A DNA stretch of 37,645 nt from CALKYB01 sp964510575 (GTDB lineage Bacteria; Bdellovibrionota_C; UBA2361; SZUA-149; CALKYB01), in NCBI GenBank assembly GCA_964510575.1, contig CAZECN010000026.1, positions 1-37,645 on the forward strand, read 5' to 3'. The notes under the pieces were generated by a model. It was not told the DNA's origin, did not search any database, and worked only from the letters and a program-made list of their open reading frames with translations. The position numbers and the translations under genes are program-made. Positions 14,641 to 23,219 of the stretch are shown one piece after another (the first letter of the stretch is position 1; each line of letters starts with the position of its first letter).

Positions 14641-15513
14641 TTACATCAGCCTCAACTTAAAGGTCGAAGCCTCACCCTTTGGACCAGTTATTACCTTTCT
14701 TACAAACTCCGCAGTATCATCAAAAGGGCGATATTCCCCTTTTTTATCCGCGGTAGCGTAACCATCTGGTAGAAGCTTCTCCAACTCAGAATAACTACCA
14801 AAGGTCATGCCTTTGAGAAGCCTGTTTACCTTGGTGGGACCATGGTTATAAGCGGCAAGAGCAACTCTAGCGTCTCCCCTATAGGTTTGAAGTAGTTCAG
14901 ACATAAACAAAGCTGTAACTCGAAGGTTCATCTTTGGGTTAGAAGGTTCCCAAGTTTCTCCCTTCATATATTTCTCAACCATCCCCTCTCCAGTTTCCGG
15001 CAGAACCTGCCCTAAACCTTGCGCACCCATACCACTTTCTTTTTCAACTTCACCTGTAGACTCAGCAAACACCAAGCGTCCAAGCAAATTAGCGGTCAAT
15101 CCTTCAAAGGGATCTTTAATTGGCTCAGCCAAAAATATCTGGCCATTTTCTAGCTTTTGCAAAAGCTCATCAGCAGTTGCCTTAGCTTGTTCAGCAACTT
15201 CTCTTGGAATTCGCTTGTGCGGATTTCTCTTGTTGAGCTCAAGAAACGAGCTGTAAGGAGCGATCTTTTTAAAGTTTAGTCTATGTAGAGGAAATGATAA
15301 CTTGAGAGGAAAATCTCTCCACGCATTCGCAGTCTCTAATTTTAGCTCATTAAGACTTTCCAATTTTGACAAGCTAGCATTTGGCGCCCCCTCTCCTAAA
15401 GAGGGAAGACGTAAGCTAGACCTAGAGTTCTCCCCTTTCGAAATCTCCAAAGAATCGGCTCGCTCGGTCTTCAAACTCCCCTCACCAGTCTTATTTTCAA
15501 AATCTTTTTCCAT
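14641..15513 (-). CDS. Soluble lytic transglycosylase-like (SLT) protein
   Basis: The 290-residue protein has a C-terminal SLT/lysozyme-like domain at about 140-235: catalytic Glu151 in FAESTG, then MGAQGLGQVLPETG (162-175) and ALAAYNHGP (218-226), which are the ES, GLxQ and AYNxG motifs of family 1 transglycosylases. These cleave peptidoglycan glycan strands, forming 1,6-anhydro ends. The first 130 residues are polar and helical, without a recognisable domain. No signal peptide or lipobox is visible at the ATG at 15513, which is unusual for an enzyme of the periplasm; an unseen upstream start, another export route or a role inside a secretion or phage-like structure would be needed. It lies upstream of PH paralogue A on the same strand, 198 bases away. 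Confidence 0.82.
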   Translation of the reverse strand: MEKDFENKTGEGSLKTERADSLEISKGENSRSSLRLPSLGEGAPNASLSKLESLNELKLETANAWRDFPLKLSFPLHRLNFKKIAPYSSFLELNKRNPHKRIPREVAEQAKATADELLQKLENGQIFLAEPIKDPFEGLTANLLGRLVFAESTGEVEKESGMGAQGLGQVLPETGEGMVEKYMKGETWEPSNPKMNLRVTALFMSELLQTYRGDARVALAAYNHGPTKVNRLLKGMTFGSYSELEKLLPDGYATADKKGEYRPFDDTAEFVRKVITGPKGEASTFKLRLM

Positions 15514-15959
15514 AAAATCGCGCTATCTAAACCTTCAGTCTGTTATGCTGAACTATGTATTTTATGGGCTAAAAACCTATTCTAGTCGTAATTAGAGGAG
15601 CTTAGAGAAGCTCCGCCCGGTTCAAAACAAAGATTTCGGTGAATTCTCTAAACGGAATTTTAGGTAATAGAACATAAAGTCCTCTCCTTGAAGATAAAAA
15701 TCAATTTCAAGCGTATATTCAGCCTCTTAGCCTATCTATTCTGGCGAACCTTCCTCAGGCCTTAACCAATCTAAATAACTGAATCAAAAAGCTATTTATA
15801 AGGCTTAATTTGGTGAATAGCTTTTGCCACATAAAAATTCAGATTTCTCATAATAAAATGAGGAGCGTTTTCTAAAAGACTTCTATTTCTTACAGAAGAC
15901 TCTCCTATTTTTATGCTGCCAATAATGGCATCGGTTTTACTCAATTTATGGTTAGATAG
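15514..15959. other. Non-coding divergent region with two hairpins
   Basis: This region lies between the minus-strand SLT gene and the plus-strand double lyase gene. It holds a 7-bp hairpin GGAGCTT-AGAG-AAGCTCC at 15597-15614 and a 10-bp inverted repeat AAAAGCTATT/AATAGCTTTT at 15787-15796 and 15816-15825, the latter in the presumed leader of the lyase gene. No gene is seen. Confidence 0.55.
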
Positions 15960-18900
15960 ATGGTTGCTCAGTTCTCTTTTTTTAAACTTTGCCTAATAAT
16001 TTTTTCAACACTTTTGGTTCCATCCTCTCTCTGGGCACAGAATAATTGCCAAACTGACAGAATTAGCTCTTTGCTTTCAAGTCCAGACCGAATTGGTTTT
16101 GGTGCCAACACCACGGGCGGAGCAGCAGCAAGACAGTTCACTGTAGTTTCCAACACTAACAGTAGTGGACCCGGAAGCCTAAGAGATGCGATTCAAAAAT
16201 CAGAAACCGACTCCCGACGCGCTGAACCGGTATGGGTGATTTTTGACGAAAGCCTAAGAGGAAGAACTATTGTTTTAGACCGAGCAATCAGCACCTTTCA
16301 GTCCAACCTAACAATAGATGGCCGTGGCCAGAATGGCATCTTGGATATCACTATCTCCCCTTCCTCATCAGCCGGCAATATCGCTATGATACAGCTTAGA
16401 GGCGGAAACACCATTCTTCATGGAATTACTTTAGACGGCAGGGGACAGGTTTCTACCGCCTTGATGCCAAGACAAGGGCATAACTATTGGTTGGACCATC
16501 TCACAATCACTGGCTTTAAAAGTGATGATGCCATTTCTATAGGTCAGGGCTCTAAAGCTGATTCAGCGTCTGAGGTAACAATATCCAATTACCTAGCCTA
16601 TGACACATCCAAGGCTATCCAAAGCGGAGGAAATGAGAATTTTCCTAACTTCCCTTTACACCGGGGCACTATTCTAAAGAGTTCCTTGGGAGCTTTTGAA
16701 CGAAACCCCAGAATAGCCTTTGGTGGCAGGTGGCATATGTTCAATAACCATGTTCATTCTTTTGGAATTGGAAGCGGAATTGATATCAATAACGCGGCTC
16801 AAATGATCGCTGAGAACAATGTCGTCTCCGGAGAAGGAGCCAGAGCTCCGCAAAGAGCAATTACCGGCAGAAGAGGTAACGGAACTTTGGCTAATGGCCA
16901 AAGTTTACCTATCGGTCATGTTTACACACGAGGAAACCAACTGATCAATAATGCTGGGGAGGAAGGTTCTATCAACCCTTCAAGCCCACGAGCCTTCACC
17001 ATACCCTACAATTATCAAACTATGCCTGTCGGTCAGGTTGTAAATTACGTCCGAGACAATGCTGGAGCCAGAAACGCGAGCGGTAGTCTTTTGGTTTGTG
17101 ACAGCACTACAGCGAATACACCAGTGACTCCGGCCGCAACCCCTACGACACAAACTCCAATCATAGATAACAACGTGGCTAGCAATGACCTAGCACAAGC
17201 CAATATCTTAACCCCGAGCTCAGAGTCCTCAATCAACAACGGAGTCCTTACAATAACCTTCGATACAGCAAATCAAGACGTAGACTGGGCCAGGGTTCGA
17301 GTAGGAAATTCCACCTACCTCAGCAATAGTAGAGGGGTGCATGTAAGCAATAAGCAATACTTTGAAATTAATGGTCTTAGAAGGGACGATCCTTCATTTA
17401 ACGACCCAATTACAGTAGAGGGAATTCCAGCAGATGGAAGTCTGGTCTATGTCTCCGTTTTTCTCTTCAAAGAAGGTAAGACATCTTCTGTGATCACTCA
17501 ATCTTACAATACCCGTAGGGACTCAAGTTCGACTGAGGGGACTACAGAGCCACAACCGCAAGCGACTGTTCCACAACGAACAACCTCAGCTACTGCTTCT
17601 AAAAACAGCTCCGGCGTTTGCTCCACAAAGCACTCAAGCCTGATTCATGCCAGACAAACATTTAATTCAAAATGTGGTAGCTACAACAAAGCCGAAGGAC
17701 ATGACTGTGACCGAGTTGCACATCTTTGGGTTTGCGCAAACCAATCTGTGGAGTCCATACCCAACCCTCTCAACATAAGTAGTGAACCGGCAACTAGGCC
17801 TACTGCAGAACCTGTTATAACGACTACTTCCCTTCCAATCTCAACTACAACTACGACCACAGTCGAATTAGGGACAAGCTCAAGCCCAGAGCCAACAGTG
17901 GAATTACCGTCTGATAACTCCGAGCAAGAGAGAAAAAGAACTCTTCTTGAGTCACCCTGGAAGTTTGGTTTCGGGGCTGCAACTACTGGAGCAGGGTATG
18001 GCGGTCGAATCTACGTAGTAACCAACACCAACGACAGTGGCCCAGGTTCTCTTAGACAAGGGCTTAGCCAAAGTGGCAATTGGGTAATTTACGACAGCCG
18101 ATTGGATGGAAGAACTATATTTCTTGAAAGTTCAATTCACATAGCAAGAAACATCACTTGGGATGGCAGAGACGCCTTAGTTAGAATAGCACCAGCAAGA
18201 AACGCTAGGCGTCTAACTTTTCTTCGCTTCACTCAAGGCAACGCTATTGTTCATCGAGTGCTTTGGGGGCCCACAGAAAACCTTAGTGGCTTCCAAAACA
18301 CCAACCACTATACCGGTGTTAGCGTCACCCAGGGAGAGAACTATTGGTTTGACCATGTTGAATCAAGTAATCACGATGATGACTCCTTTGGGATTGGAAA
18401 TCACAGTCGAACCTCTGCGATAAATATAACTGTAACACACTACAAGGTTTATAACGCCGACAAAGGGCTACTAGTCTTTCAAGATAGTCAGATTCAACAA
18501 AACGCCGGTCGTGTCGGACAAGTAACTATTGCCTACTCAGACTTTGCTGCGATATGCCGTAACTTTAGAGTTTCAGGTGGAAGATATGTGCATGGTTTTA
18601 ATAACTACGTCCACGATTTCGGAGGCGACACCTGCGGAAACGTAGCTGGTCATGGTAAAGCTTCGAATAGAGACGGCCGAGGAGTTCCAGTTCTTCTCGC
18701 AGAGTCAAGTGTATACGAAGATCAAAATGATGGACTAGCGGGACTATTTGACCAAGTTCAAACCCCGTCACCGTTTGACAGTCAGGGGTATGTCTTTACC
18801 GATGGAGAAAATATCTTCTTAAGAGGCTCTCCCAATAATTTTGTTTTTCGACCTGGCGACCGAGTGACTGGTGGTGTCGAGCGCCCCTCCCCACCTTATT

Positions 18901-18989
18901 CATATCCAAAAATGGATGCTCGAAGAGTTAAAGAATATGTCGAAAGAAACGCTGGAGTTAATGGGGCGAATATCCCTTTTCTCCCATAG
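15960..18989 (+). CDS. Secreted protein with two pectate lyase-like (PL1) beta-helix domains
   Basis: The 1009-residue product starts with a signal peptide (about 1-26, ending SLWAQ). Domain 1 (about 37-380) has NTTGG, GSLRDAI, VIFDESLRG, TIDGRG, NYWLDHLT and FERNP with HMFNNHVHSF; it is a close paralogue of 1-1071. An FnIII-like module follows (about 412-519), then a roughly 50-residue segment with four Cys (VCSTKHSS, KCGSYN, DCDRVAHLWVCAN) that looks like a small disulfide-bonded domain, and a Thr/Pro-rich linker (about 604-660). Domain 2 (about 661-1009) keeps GSLRQGL and NYWFDHVESS but reads CRNFRVSGGRYVHGFNN where domain 1 has RNP. It may therefore be a binding or altered-function domain. 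It probably acts outside the cell on pectate-like polysaccharide. The ribosome site is weak. Confidence 0.87.
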   Translation: MVAQFSFFKLCLIIFSTLLVPSSLWAQNNCQTDRISSLLSSPDRIGFGANTTGGAAARQFTVVSNTNSSGPGSLRDAIQKSETDSRRAEPVWVIFDESLRGRTIVLDRAISTFQSNLTIDGRGQNGILDITISPSSSAGNIAMIQLRGGNTILHGITLDGRGQVSTALMPRQGHNYWLDHLTITGFKSDDAISIGQGSKADSASEVTISNYLAYDTSKAIQSGGNENFPNFPLHRGTILKSSLGAFERNPRIAFGGRWHMFNNHVHSFGIGSGIDINNAAQMIAENNVVSGEGARAPQRAITGRRGNGTLANGQSLPIGHVYTRGNQLINNAGEEGSINPSSPRAFTIPYNYQTMPVGQVVNYVRDNAGARNASGSLLVCDSTTANTPVTPAATPTTQTPIIDNNVASNDLAQANILTPSSESSINNGVLTITFDTANQDVDWARVRVGNSTYLSNSRGVHVSNKQYFEINGLRRDDPSFNDPITVEGIPADGSLVYVSVFLFKEGKTSSVITQSYNTRRDSSSTEGTTEPQPQATVPQRTTSATASKNSSGVCSTKHSSLIHARQTFNSKCGSYNKAEGHDCDRVAHLWVCANQSVESIPNPLNISSEPATRPTAEPVITTTSLPISTTTTTTVELGTSSSPEPTVELPSDNSEQERKRTLLESPWKFGFGAATTGAGYGGRIYVVTNTNDSGPGSLRQGLSQSGNWVIYDSRLDGRTIFLESSIHIARNITWDGRDALVRIAPARNARRLTFLRFTQGNAIVHRVLWGPTENLSGFQNTNHYTGVSVTQGENYWFDHVESSNHDDDSFGIGNHSRTSAINITVTHYKVYNADKGLLVFQDSQIQQNAGRVGQVTIAYSDFAAICRNFRVSGGRYVHGFNNYVHDFGGDTCGNVAGHGKASNRDGRGVPVLLAESSVYEDQNDGLAGLFDQVQTPSPFDSQGYVFTDGENIFLRGSPNNFVFRPGDRVTGGVERPSPPYSYPKMDARRVKEYVERNAGVNGANIPFLP

Positions 18990-19038
18990 TTAAACGAACC
19001 GAGCATTTTAGTCGATAAGACCCAGCGAAACGACCCTA

Positions 19039-19767
19039 TTAGTTCATCCAAGCCTCAGCTTGCTGCAAGGTCGTTTCTCTACCAAAAGGAAGGCCCTCTA
19101 GCAGCTCTAATATATCACTACTAACTTGAACTTCAGGCTCTTGAGTTACTTCTTCTACGCTCAACCGGGCTTCGCCTTTCACTTCCTCAGCGGCATTAGC
19201 TGCCTCAACCAACTCTAGTATTTTTTTCTGCATCCCAATCGCATGTTCCATAGGTAAGCCTTTAACATAAGCCTTATTAACTGATTTGGCAGATGCAGTT
19301 GATACCACTAGGTTGCAAAGCCCAAACGGTAATTGTTTCCAATCTTGCTTTGTGTAGACATCGGTAACTTGTGTCAACTTAAAGGAACTTAAACATTTCT
19401 TTAGACACCCCTTACGAAACCTCAATGATTGGTTATGAATGTAGTATCTAGAGACTCTGTGACGCATAAATCTGGTTTGATAAGAGGAAAACCAAGCGAT
19501 AGCAGAAATGACCGATAAAAATAACCAAGCTTTAGTCGCTATTTCAAAATTCTCTTGAGAACTTCCGAAGTAATGTAATCCAAAAATCATGGCTAAGCCT
19601 GATCCAAAAACTCCAACCGCAGAGATAAAAGAAGATAAAGTATCCGAAAGAGCAGCGGTTCCGCATCCAATAGGAAAGTTTTCTCTCAAGGAAAGAAACT
19701 GCAGGTCATCATCAATAGAGTTATTGGCGTGTGCCTTCTTTAGACGGTTCAGATCCTTGTCATTCAT
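19039..19767 (-). CDS. Membrane protein with bacterial PH (bPH_2-like) domain, paralogue B
   Basis: The 242-residue protein mirrors 13723-14442: NSIDDDLQFLSL near the N-terminus, two membrane spans at about 44-67 and 76-96, and a PH-type domain with YYIHNQSLRFRKG, SFKLTQVTDVYTKQ and LPFGLCNLVVSTASAKSVNKAYVK. The two align without gaps to about residue 190, then diverge; this tail is acidic (EEVKGEARLSVEEV) where that of paralogue A is basic. The ATG at 19767 has AAGGG eight bases upstream. It converges with the double lyase gene with a 49-base gap. The opposite charges of the two tails would suit a hetero-oligomer or different partners; that is inference. Confidence 0.8.
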   Translation of the reverse strand: MNDKDLNRLKKAHANNSIDDDLQFLSLRENFPIGCGTAALSDTLSSFISAVGVFGSGLAMIFGLHYFGSSQENFEIATKAWLFLSVISAIAWFSSYQTRFMRHRVSRYYIHNQSLRFRKGCLKKCLSSFKLTQVTDVYTKQDWKQLPFGLCNLVVSTASAKSVNKAYVKGLPMEHAIGMQKKILELVEAANAAEEVKGEARLSVEEVTQEPEVQVSSDILELLEGLPFGRETTLQQAEAWMN

Positions 19768-20176
19768 TGCAGTATCCCTTCTCTAGGCTCATGCTTACCT
19801 ATAACGCTGGGCTAGCCAGAAGGTTACTAACTCTACTGAATAATATTTTAAATCAGGGCAAACTCGCATTACTTAGAGCTCGATCATGTTTTAATCTAAT
19901 TCTAGTAGTCCTAAACACAGATTGGAGTCGAGTAGTATTCAAATACTGTCTATTAAAACAAATCAATGTAGCCAAACAGGGTCACCCTCTGCTTGGTTCT
20001 TTGTCGAGAATGGTCGGAAGTAAAGGTTGTAAAAGGAGGTTTATTCTTACTTCTAGCTAGTAGTAAAATTCGAAACATCATCTCTTGTTGCTCTTAAGTT
20101 GAGAAAGGATAGGACAACTTATCCGGCCTAAATCCGTTAGGGGTTTGGGTCTTCATCAACTTAACAGGAGATAACT
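19768..20176. other. Divergent non-coding region
   Basis: This region separates PH paralogue B from the deoxyribosyltransferase-like gene. It has small hairpins near 20108-20125 (GGATA/TATCC) and 20129-20145 (CCTAA/TTAGG) in the leader of the plus-strand gene. I see no convincing gene or promoter. Confidence 0.4.
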
Positions 20177-20620
20177 ATGTGTAAATCACACGTATTCCTT
20201 GGCGGTTCTTGCAACCCCACCACTTGGCGAATGGATGTAGCTATCCCGGCCCTAGAAGCTGCTGGAGTCAGTTACTACAACCCACAAGTGGAGGATTGGA
20301 CCCCGGAATTAGTGGAAGTGGAGGCAAATGCCAAAGCTGAAGCTGAAGTTCTGTTGTTCGTCATCGATGGTGAAACGCGTGCCATAGCTTCAATTTTAGA
20401 AGCGACTGAGTACATGTGCACCGGCCGAAAAGTGGTTCTCGTAATTGAGGATATCACTGACGGCACGATGATTGAGGGTGATAAAGTGTCTGGCCGAGAG
20501 CTGAAAGACCTGAATCGAGCCCGAGCCTATTTGGCAGACGTCGCAAAAAGAAGCGGTGTCGAAGAGTTCGAAACGGTAAAAGCAGCGGTCGATGGCATCA
20601 TCCGACTTAGCCTTAGCTAA
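20177..20620 (+). CDS. Nucleoside 2-deoxyribosyltransferase-like protein
   Basis: The 147-residue protein matches the nucleoside 2-deoxyribosyltransferase-like family (Pfam Nuc_deoxyri_tr2): VFLGGSCNPTTWRMD (6-20), YNPQVEDW (34-41), ELVEVEANAKAEAEVLLFVID (in part, 44-64) and TRAIASILEATE (67-78). The fold is Rossmann-like, and true transferases swap the base of a deoxyribonucleoside; this shorter family is poorly characterised and may bind nucleotides instead. The protein is cytosolic with no signal. AGGAG seven bases before the ATG supports the start. It appears to be a single-gene unit. Confidence 0.85.
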   Translation: MCKSHVFLGGSCNPTTWRMDVAIPALEAAGVSYYNPQVEDWTPELVEVEANAKAEAEVLLFVIDGETRAIASILEATEYMCTGRKVVLVIEDITDGTMIEGDKVSGRELKDLNRARAYLADVAKRSGVEEFETVKAAVDGIIRLSLS

Positions 20621-20889
20621 GCAGTAGAAGTTGGGGTGTGCGTGAGGCACGTAACGCAGAGATTGTTTTGCTAGTTTTAGAGTGGACATCCGCCATTCTC
20701 ACCCCTTTCCTATTAAAGCAAGCTTACCGCTTAATTTAGTAAGAAATGCTAGATCTTGAATCAAGGAAGTTAACATCATTTCACCTATTCTAGAGTTGAT
20801 AGAAAAGATCCTCCGTCAAAATCTTTATCATTTTTCTTTTCAGATGAAGGTTCCAACTTCTTTTCCAATACCAAGAAAGCTGCAGATCA

Positions 20890-21516
20890 TTAACTTCGGC
20901 AAATTAGCCCACTATCCAGCCCCTTCCAAATATGTAGGGCCAGAAAAGATCTGTGGGGAGAAAAAGACTCTACTATTTCTGGGGAATCTTCAATTTTAAG
21001 AAGTTTTAAACCACGGTTGATCGCACCATCACCTTCTGGCCAAACATCTGGGTGGTGAATATAAAACATCGCAACCATATCGGCTGACCACTTTCCGAAG
21101 CCCCAAAGGTTTGATATTTGCTCAGTAATCTCTTTTGGCGAAGCTTTCTTTAACTTTTTTTCGTCAATAACACCTTCTTCACATGCCTCTCTCAAACGGC
21201 AAAGCGCTTCGGCCTTACTTCGCGAAAGACCACAAGAAAGAAGCGTGCGTTTTCTCCGATTCACAAAAAGATCAAATAAAGCTGCTTCGTCTTCTCCACA
21301 TTTTAAAAGCAGGCGATTGTAAATTGTTTGAGCTGCAGCCTTACTTAGTTGCTGGCCAGCAACCGTGCGAACCAAAAAGGCGAAAAGAGTCTTCTCCCCG
21401 GCTCGGCGAAGCTTAAGCACACCGTTTTGCTTAATTACCTCAGTAAGTTCAGGACATGAAGCCTTGGCAGTACGCAAAAGCTTGCGGTGTATTTCGTTGA
21501 GTTTCTTCACAATCAA
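20890..21516 (-). CDS. DNA-3-methyladenine glycosylase (AlkA/HhH-GPD family)
   Basis: The 208-residue protein is a helix-hairpin-helix GPD glycosylase. It has RTVAGQQLSKAAA (50-62), the hairpin LWGFGKWSADMVAMF (137-151) and the catalytic Asp163 in WPEGDGAI. It lacks the long N-terminal domain of E. coli AlkA and has the size of short AlkA-like enzymes. It removes alkylated purines at the start of base excision repair. No iron-sulfur Cys cluster is present, which argues against endonuclease III or MutY. The start is uncertain: TTG at 21516, ATT or GTG just after it; none has a clear ribosome site. The TTG overlaps the stop of the decayed gene upstream (21513-21958), so the two were probably once coupled. 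Confidence 0.85.
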   Translation of the reverse strand: MIVKKLNEIHRKLLRTAKASCPELTEVIKQNGVLKLRRAGEKTLFAFLVRTVAGQQLSKAAAQTIYNRLLLKCGEDEAALFDLFVNRRKRTLLSCGLSRSKAEALCRLREACEEGVIDEKKLKKASPKEITEQISNLWGFGKWSADMVAMFYIHHPDVWPEGDGAINRGLKLLKIEDSPEIVESFSPHRSFLALHIWKGLDSGLICRS

Positions 21517-21958
21517 TTAGATCTACATTCTTCTATAGAGCCTTCTAAGACTAACCGAATAGGGTTAGCAAGCTTACCTCTTAACTTCTCCAGAGCCTCT
21601 CTTAGCTTATTTTTAACTTCCTGGTCAGGAGCTTTCTTCGGGATGATGCCCTAAGGCTTCATTTTCACTGTAATATTCTTATCAACTAAGTCTTTTTCTA
21701 ATTCAAGGTTGAGCTGGGTCTTCGTGAATGGGACTACCCAAGACTCCCCTTCCTTCTTACCCTCGAAGTCCTTAGATGACCCCTCTTCGCTCGCTCAGCA
21801 GCAACCGTTCTTTCCAAAACAAGACGGTATGGTTTTGGACCTCATTCTCGGCCATAAAGGCCCTAAATTGCCTGAAAGTTAACCAAACCTTATATGCAAC
21901 ACTTTCTGACTTTTCCCCACAATAGTCTCGGTAGACGAGTAAAATTGGTTTTAGGCAT
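21513..21958 (-). pseudogene. Decayed gene of unknown function upstream of the alkA-like gene
   Basis: On the minus strand an ATG at 21958 opens MPKTNFTRLPR, but the coding trace then moves to a second frame (RDYCGEKSESVAYKVW, FRQFRAFMAENEVQNHTVLF), shifts again at about 21785-21800 (GSSKDFEGKKEGESWVVPF), meets an in-frame TAG at 21653-21651 after ITVKMKP, and continues as GIIPKKAPDQEVKNKLREAL to RSN and a TGA at 21515-21513. Two frameshifts and one nonsense codon are needed to explain it. The reassembled product would be about 145 residues, charged and helical. I do not recognise the family. Confidence 0.55.
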
Positions 21959-22046
21959 AGCAGCTAAGTTATCGCCTCTTCAGCTTTTTTGGGGTTACTA
22001 GTTGGCTTATAGGAGTCAACCAGTCACCCCACAAGAGCAATAAAAA

Positions 22047-22259
22047 ATGATAAAAATAACAATTTTCGTTTTAGGAATGATAATGTTGACTACCTGCGTC
22101 ACTGCCATGTTTAGGCAAAAAGTAAAAAAGACGATAGTACCTAAAAAAGCCAACAATACTATTTCGGCGGCTGTTTGGCTTGCGTTGGTCTTCATAATAG
22201 TGGTCTTTGCAGTTCCAATGTACGCGTACATTGACTCCACTTTACTCTTCAATAGATGA
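22047..22259 (+). CDS. Small two-span membrane protein
   Basis: The 70-residue product has two hydrophobic segments (about 2-21 and 40-62) separated by a basic loop (FRQKVKKTIVPKKANN). This is a sensible inner-membrane hairpin with the loop inside the cell. No family is recognised. The ribosome site is poor (AAGAG), and the opposite strand also has an open frame over the same bases, which looks less protein-like. A 7-bp hairpin AGGTAAT-CAT-ATTACCT follows at 22297-22313 and may mark the end of the transcript. Confidence 0.4.
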   Translation: MIKITIFVLGMIMLTTCVTAMFRQKVKKTIVPKKANNTISAAVWLALVFIIVVFAVPMYAYIDSTLLFNR

Positions 22260-22722
22260 TACAAGGAGTCAATTTGGGCAGAGAGGTTTTACTCTGAGGT
22301 AATCATATTACCTAGACATGGTTTTCTTACTTGTCTCCCAAATTCACCTTTCCTCTTAGGCCACACCCAGCAGTCCAATGACCTAGACTGAAAATCTAAA
22401 TAAAATGGCTCCCCCCAATCCATCTATCATGGACTAGCTTTAACTTGCTTAAACATTATGATCTAAACTCTCATTTCTAAAGTTTTAGCTTTAGCACCGA
22501 ACAGCAAACAAATAGTTGTCATTTTCCAATCTTTTCAATAAATTGCCTCTCCAAAAATTGAATATGGGAAGTCGAAGATTCGATTTGTAACCAGCTCTGA
22601 CTGTTTATCAATCAGATTTGGTTGCATTAAGAGATAAAAAGGTTTTGCCTTTCTTGAATGTTGATCGACTTGAGCAACCTGCTTGTTGTCCAGGCCGATT
22701 AACATTCCCCAGGAGGGATATA
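22260..22722. other. Non-coding gap with one hairpin
   Basis: Apart from the hairpin at 22297-22313 I see nothing supported here. Open frames are short and lack ribosome sites. Confidence 0.4.
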
Positions 22723-23115
22723 ATGATGGCTGCAACAATAATCTTATCCCTTGATTGGGATCTCAAAGAAAGAGGCCGTGTTTATTGGACTCTCTTTTTT
22801 ATTGGAATATTGCTTTGTTTCATAGGAGGCATTCATCTCCTTTTCGATGAAGTAAGCACAGGCAGGGGATTTTTTGCTGCAAGCGCGACTGTGCTAATCG
22901 CCTGTTGTTTACTGCGACTTTACAGTAGCAAAGGTGAAAAGGGGCTAGAGGCACTATTTTGTCGACTCTATTCCTTAGCAATCACTGTCTACTGCTTAGT
23001 ACCTAACCCCACTTTAAAGGTAAAGGTATGCAAGTTGCTCTTCGAATGGCTGGGTCTACTTGCTCTGTTAAAGTTTCTTTCAGATAGAGGTGCCGCTGAA
23101 GTCTTTTGCACATGA
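22723..23115 (+). CDS. Small multi-span membrane protein
   Basis: I start this gene at ATG 22723 because AGGAGG at 22711-22716 stands six bases upstream; the frame is open further back but without a ribosome site. The 130-residue product has hydrophobic segments at about 23-43 (TLFFIGILLCFIGGIHLLF), 52-69, 79-95 and near 108-122. No family is recognised. It lies 104 bases before the metallo-beta-lactamase-fold gene on the same strand and may share its transcript. Confidence 0.65.
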   Translation: MMAATIILSLDWDLKERGRVYWTLFFIGILLCFIGGIHLLFDEVSTGRGFFAASATVLIACCLLRLYSSKGEKGLEALFCRLYSLAITVYCLVPNPTLKVKVCKLLFEWLGLLALLKFLSDRGAAEVFCT

Positions 23116-23219
23116 CCTAGAAAGAGAAGTAGAGAGCTACAAATTTACTTCCAATTTAAACCTTGATAGTAAGAAAAATAAGCTGTTTTAAGAATATATC
23201 TAAATATAAGGGCAAACCG

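Noticed and set aside
19731..20060. A 109-residue plus-strand protein
   Set aside because: It overlaps the start of a well-supported minus-strand gene, has no ribosome site and a composition unlike a protein.
22016..22264. An 82-residue minus-strand protein opposite the small membrane protein
   Set aside because: The plus-strand reading gives the better two-span topology with a basic loop; the minus reading has no ribosome site.
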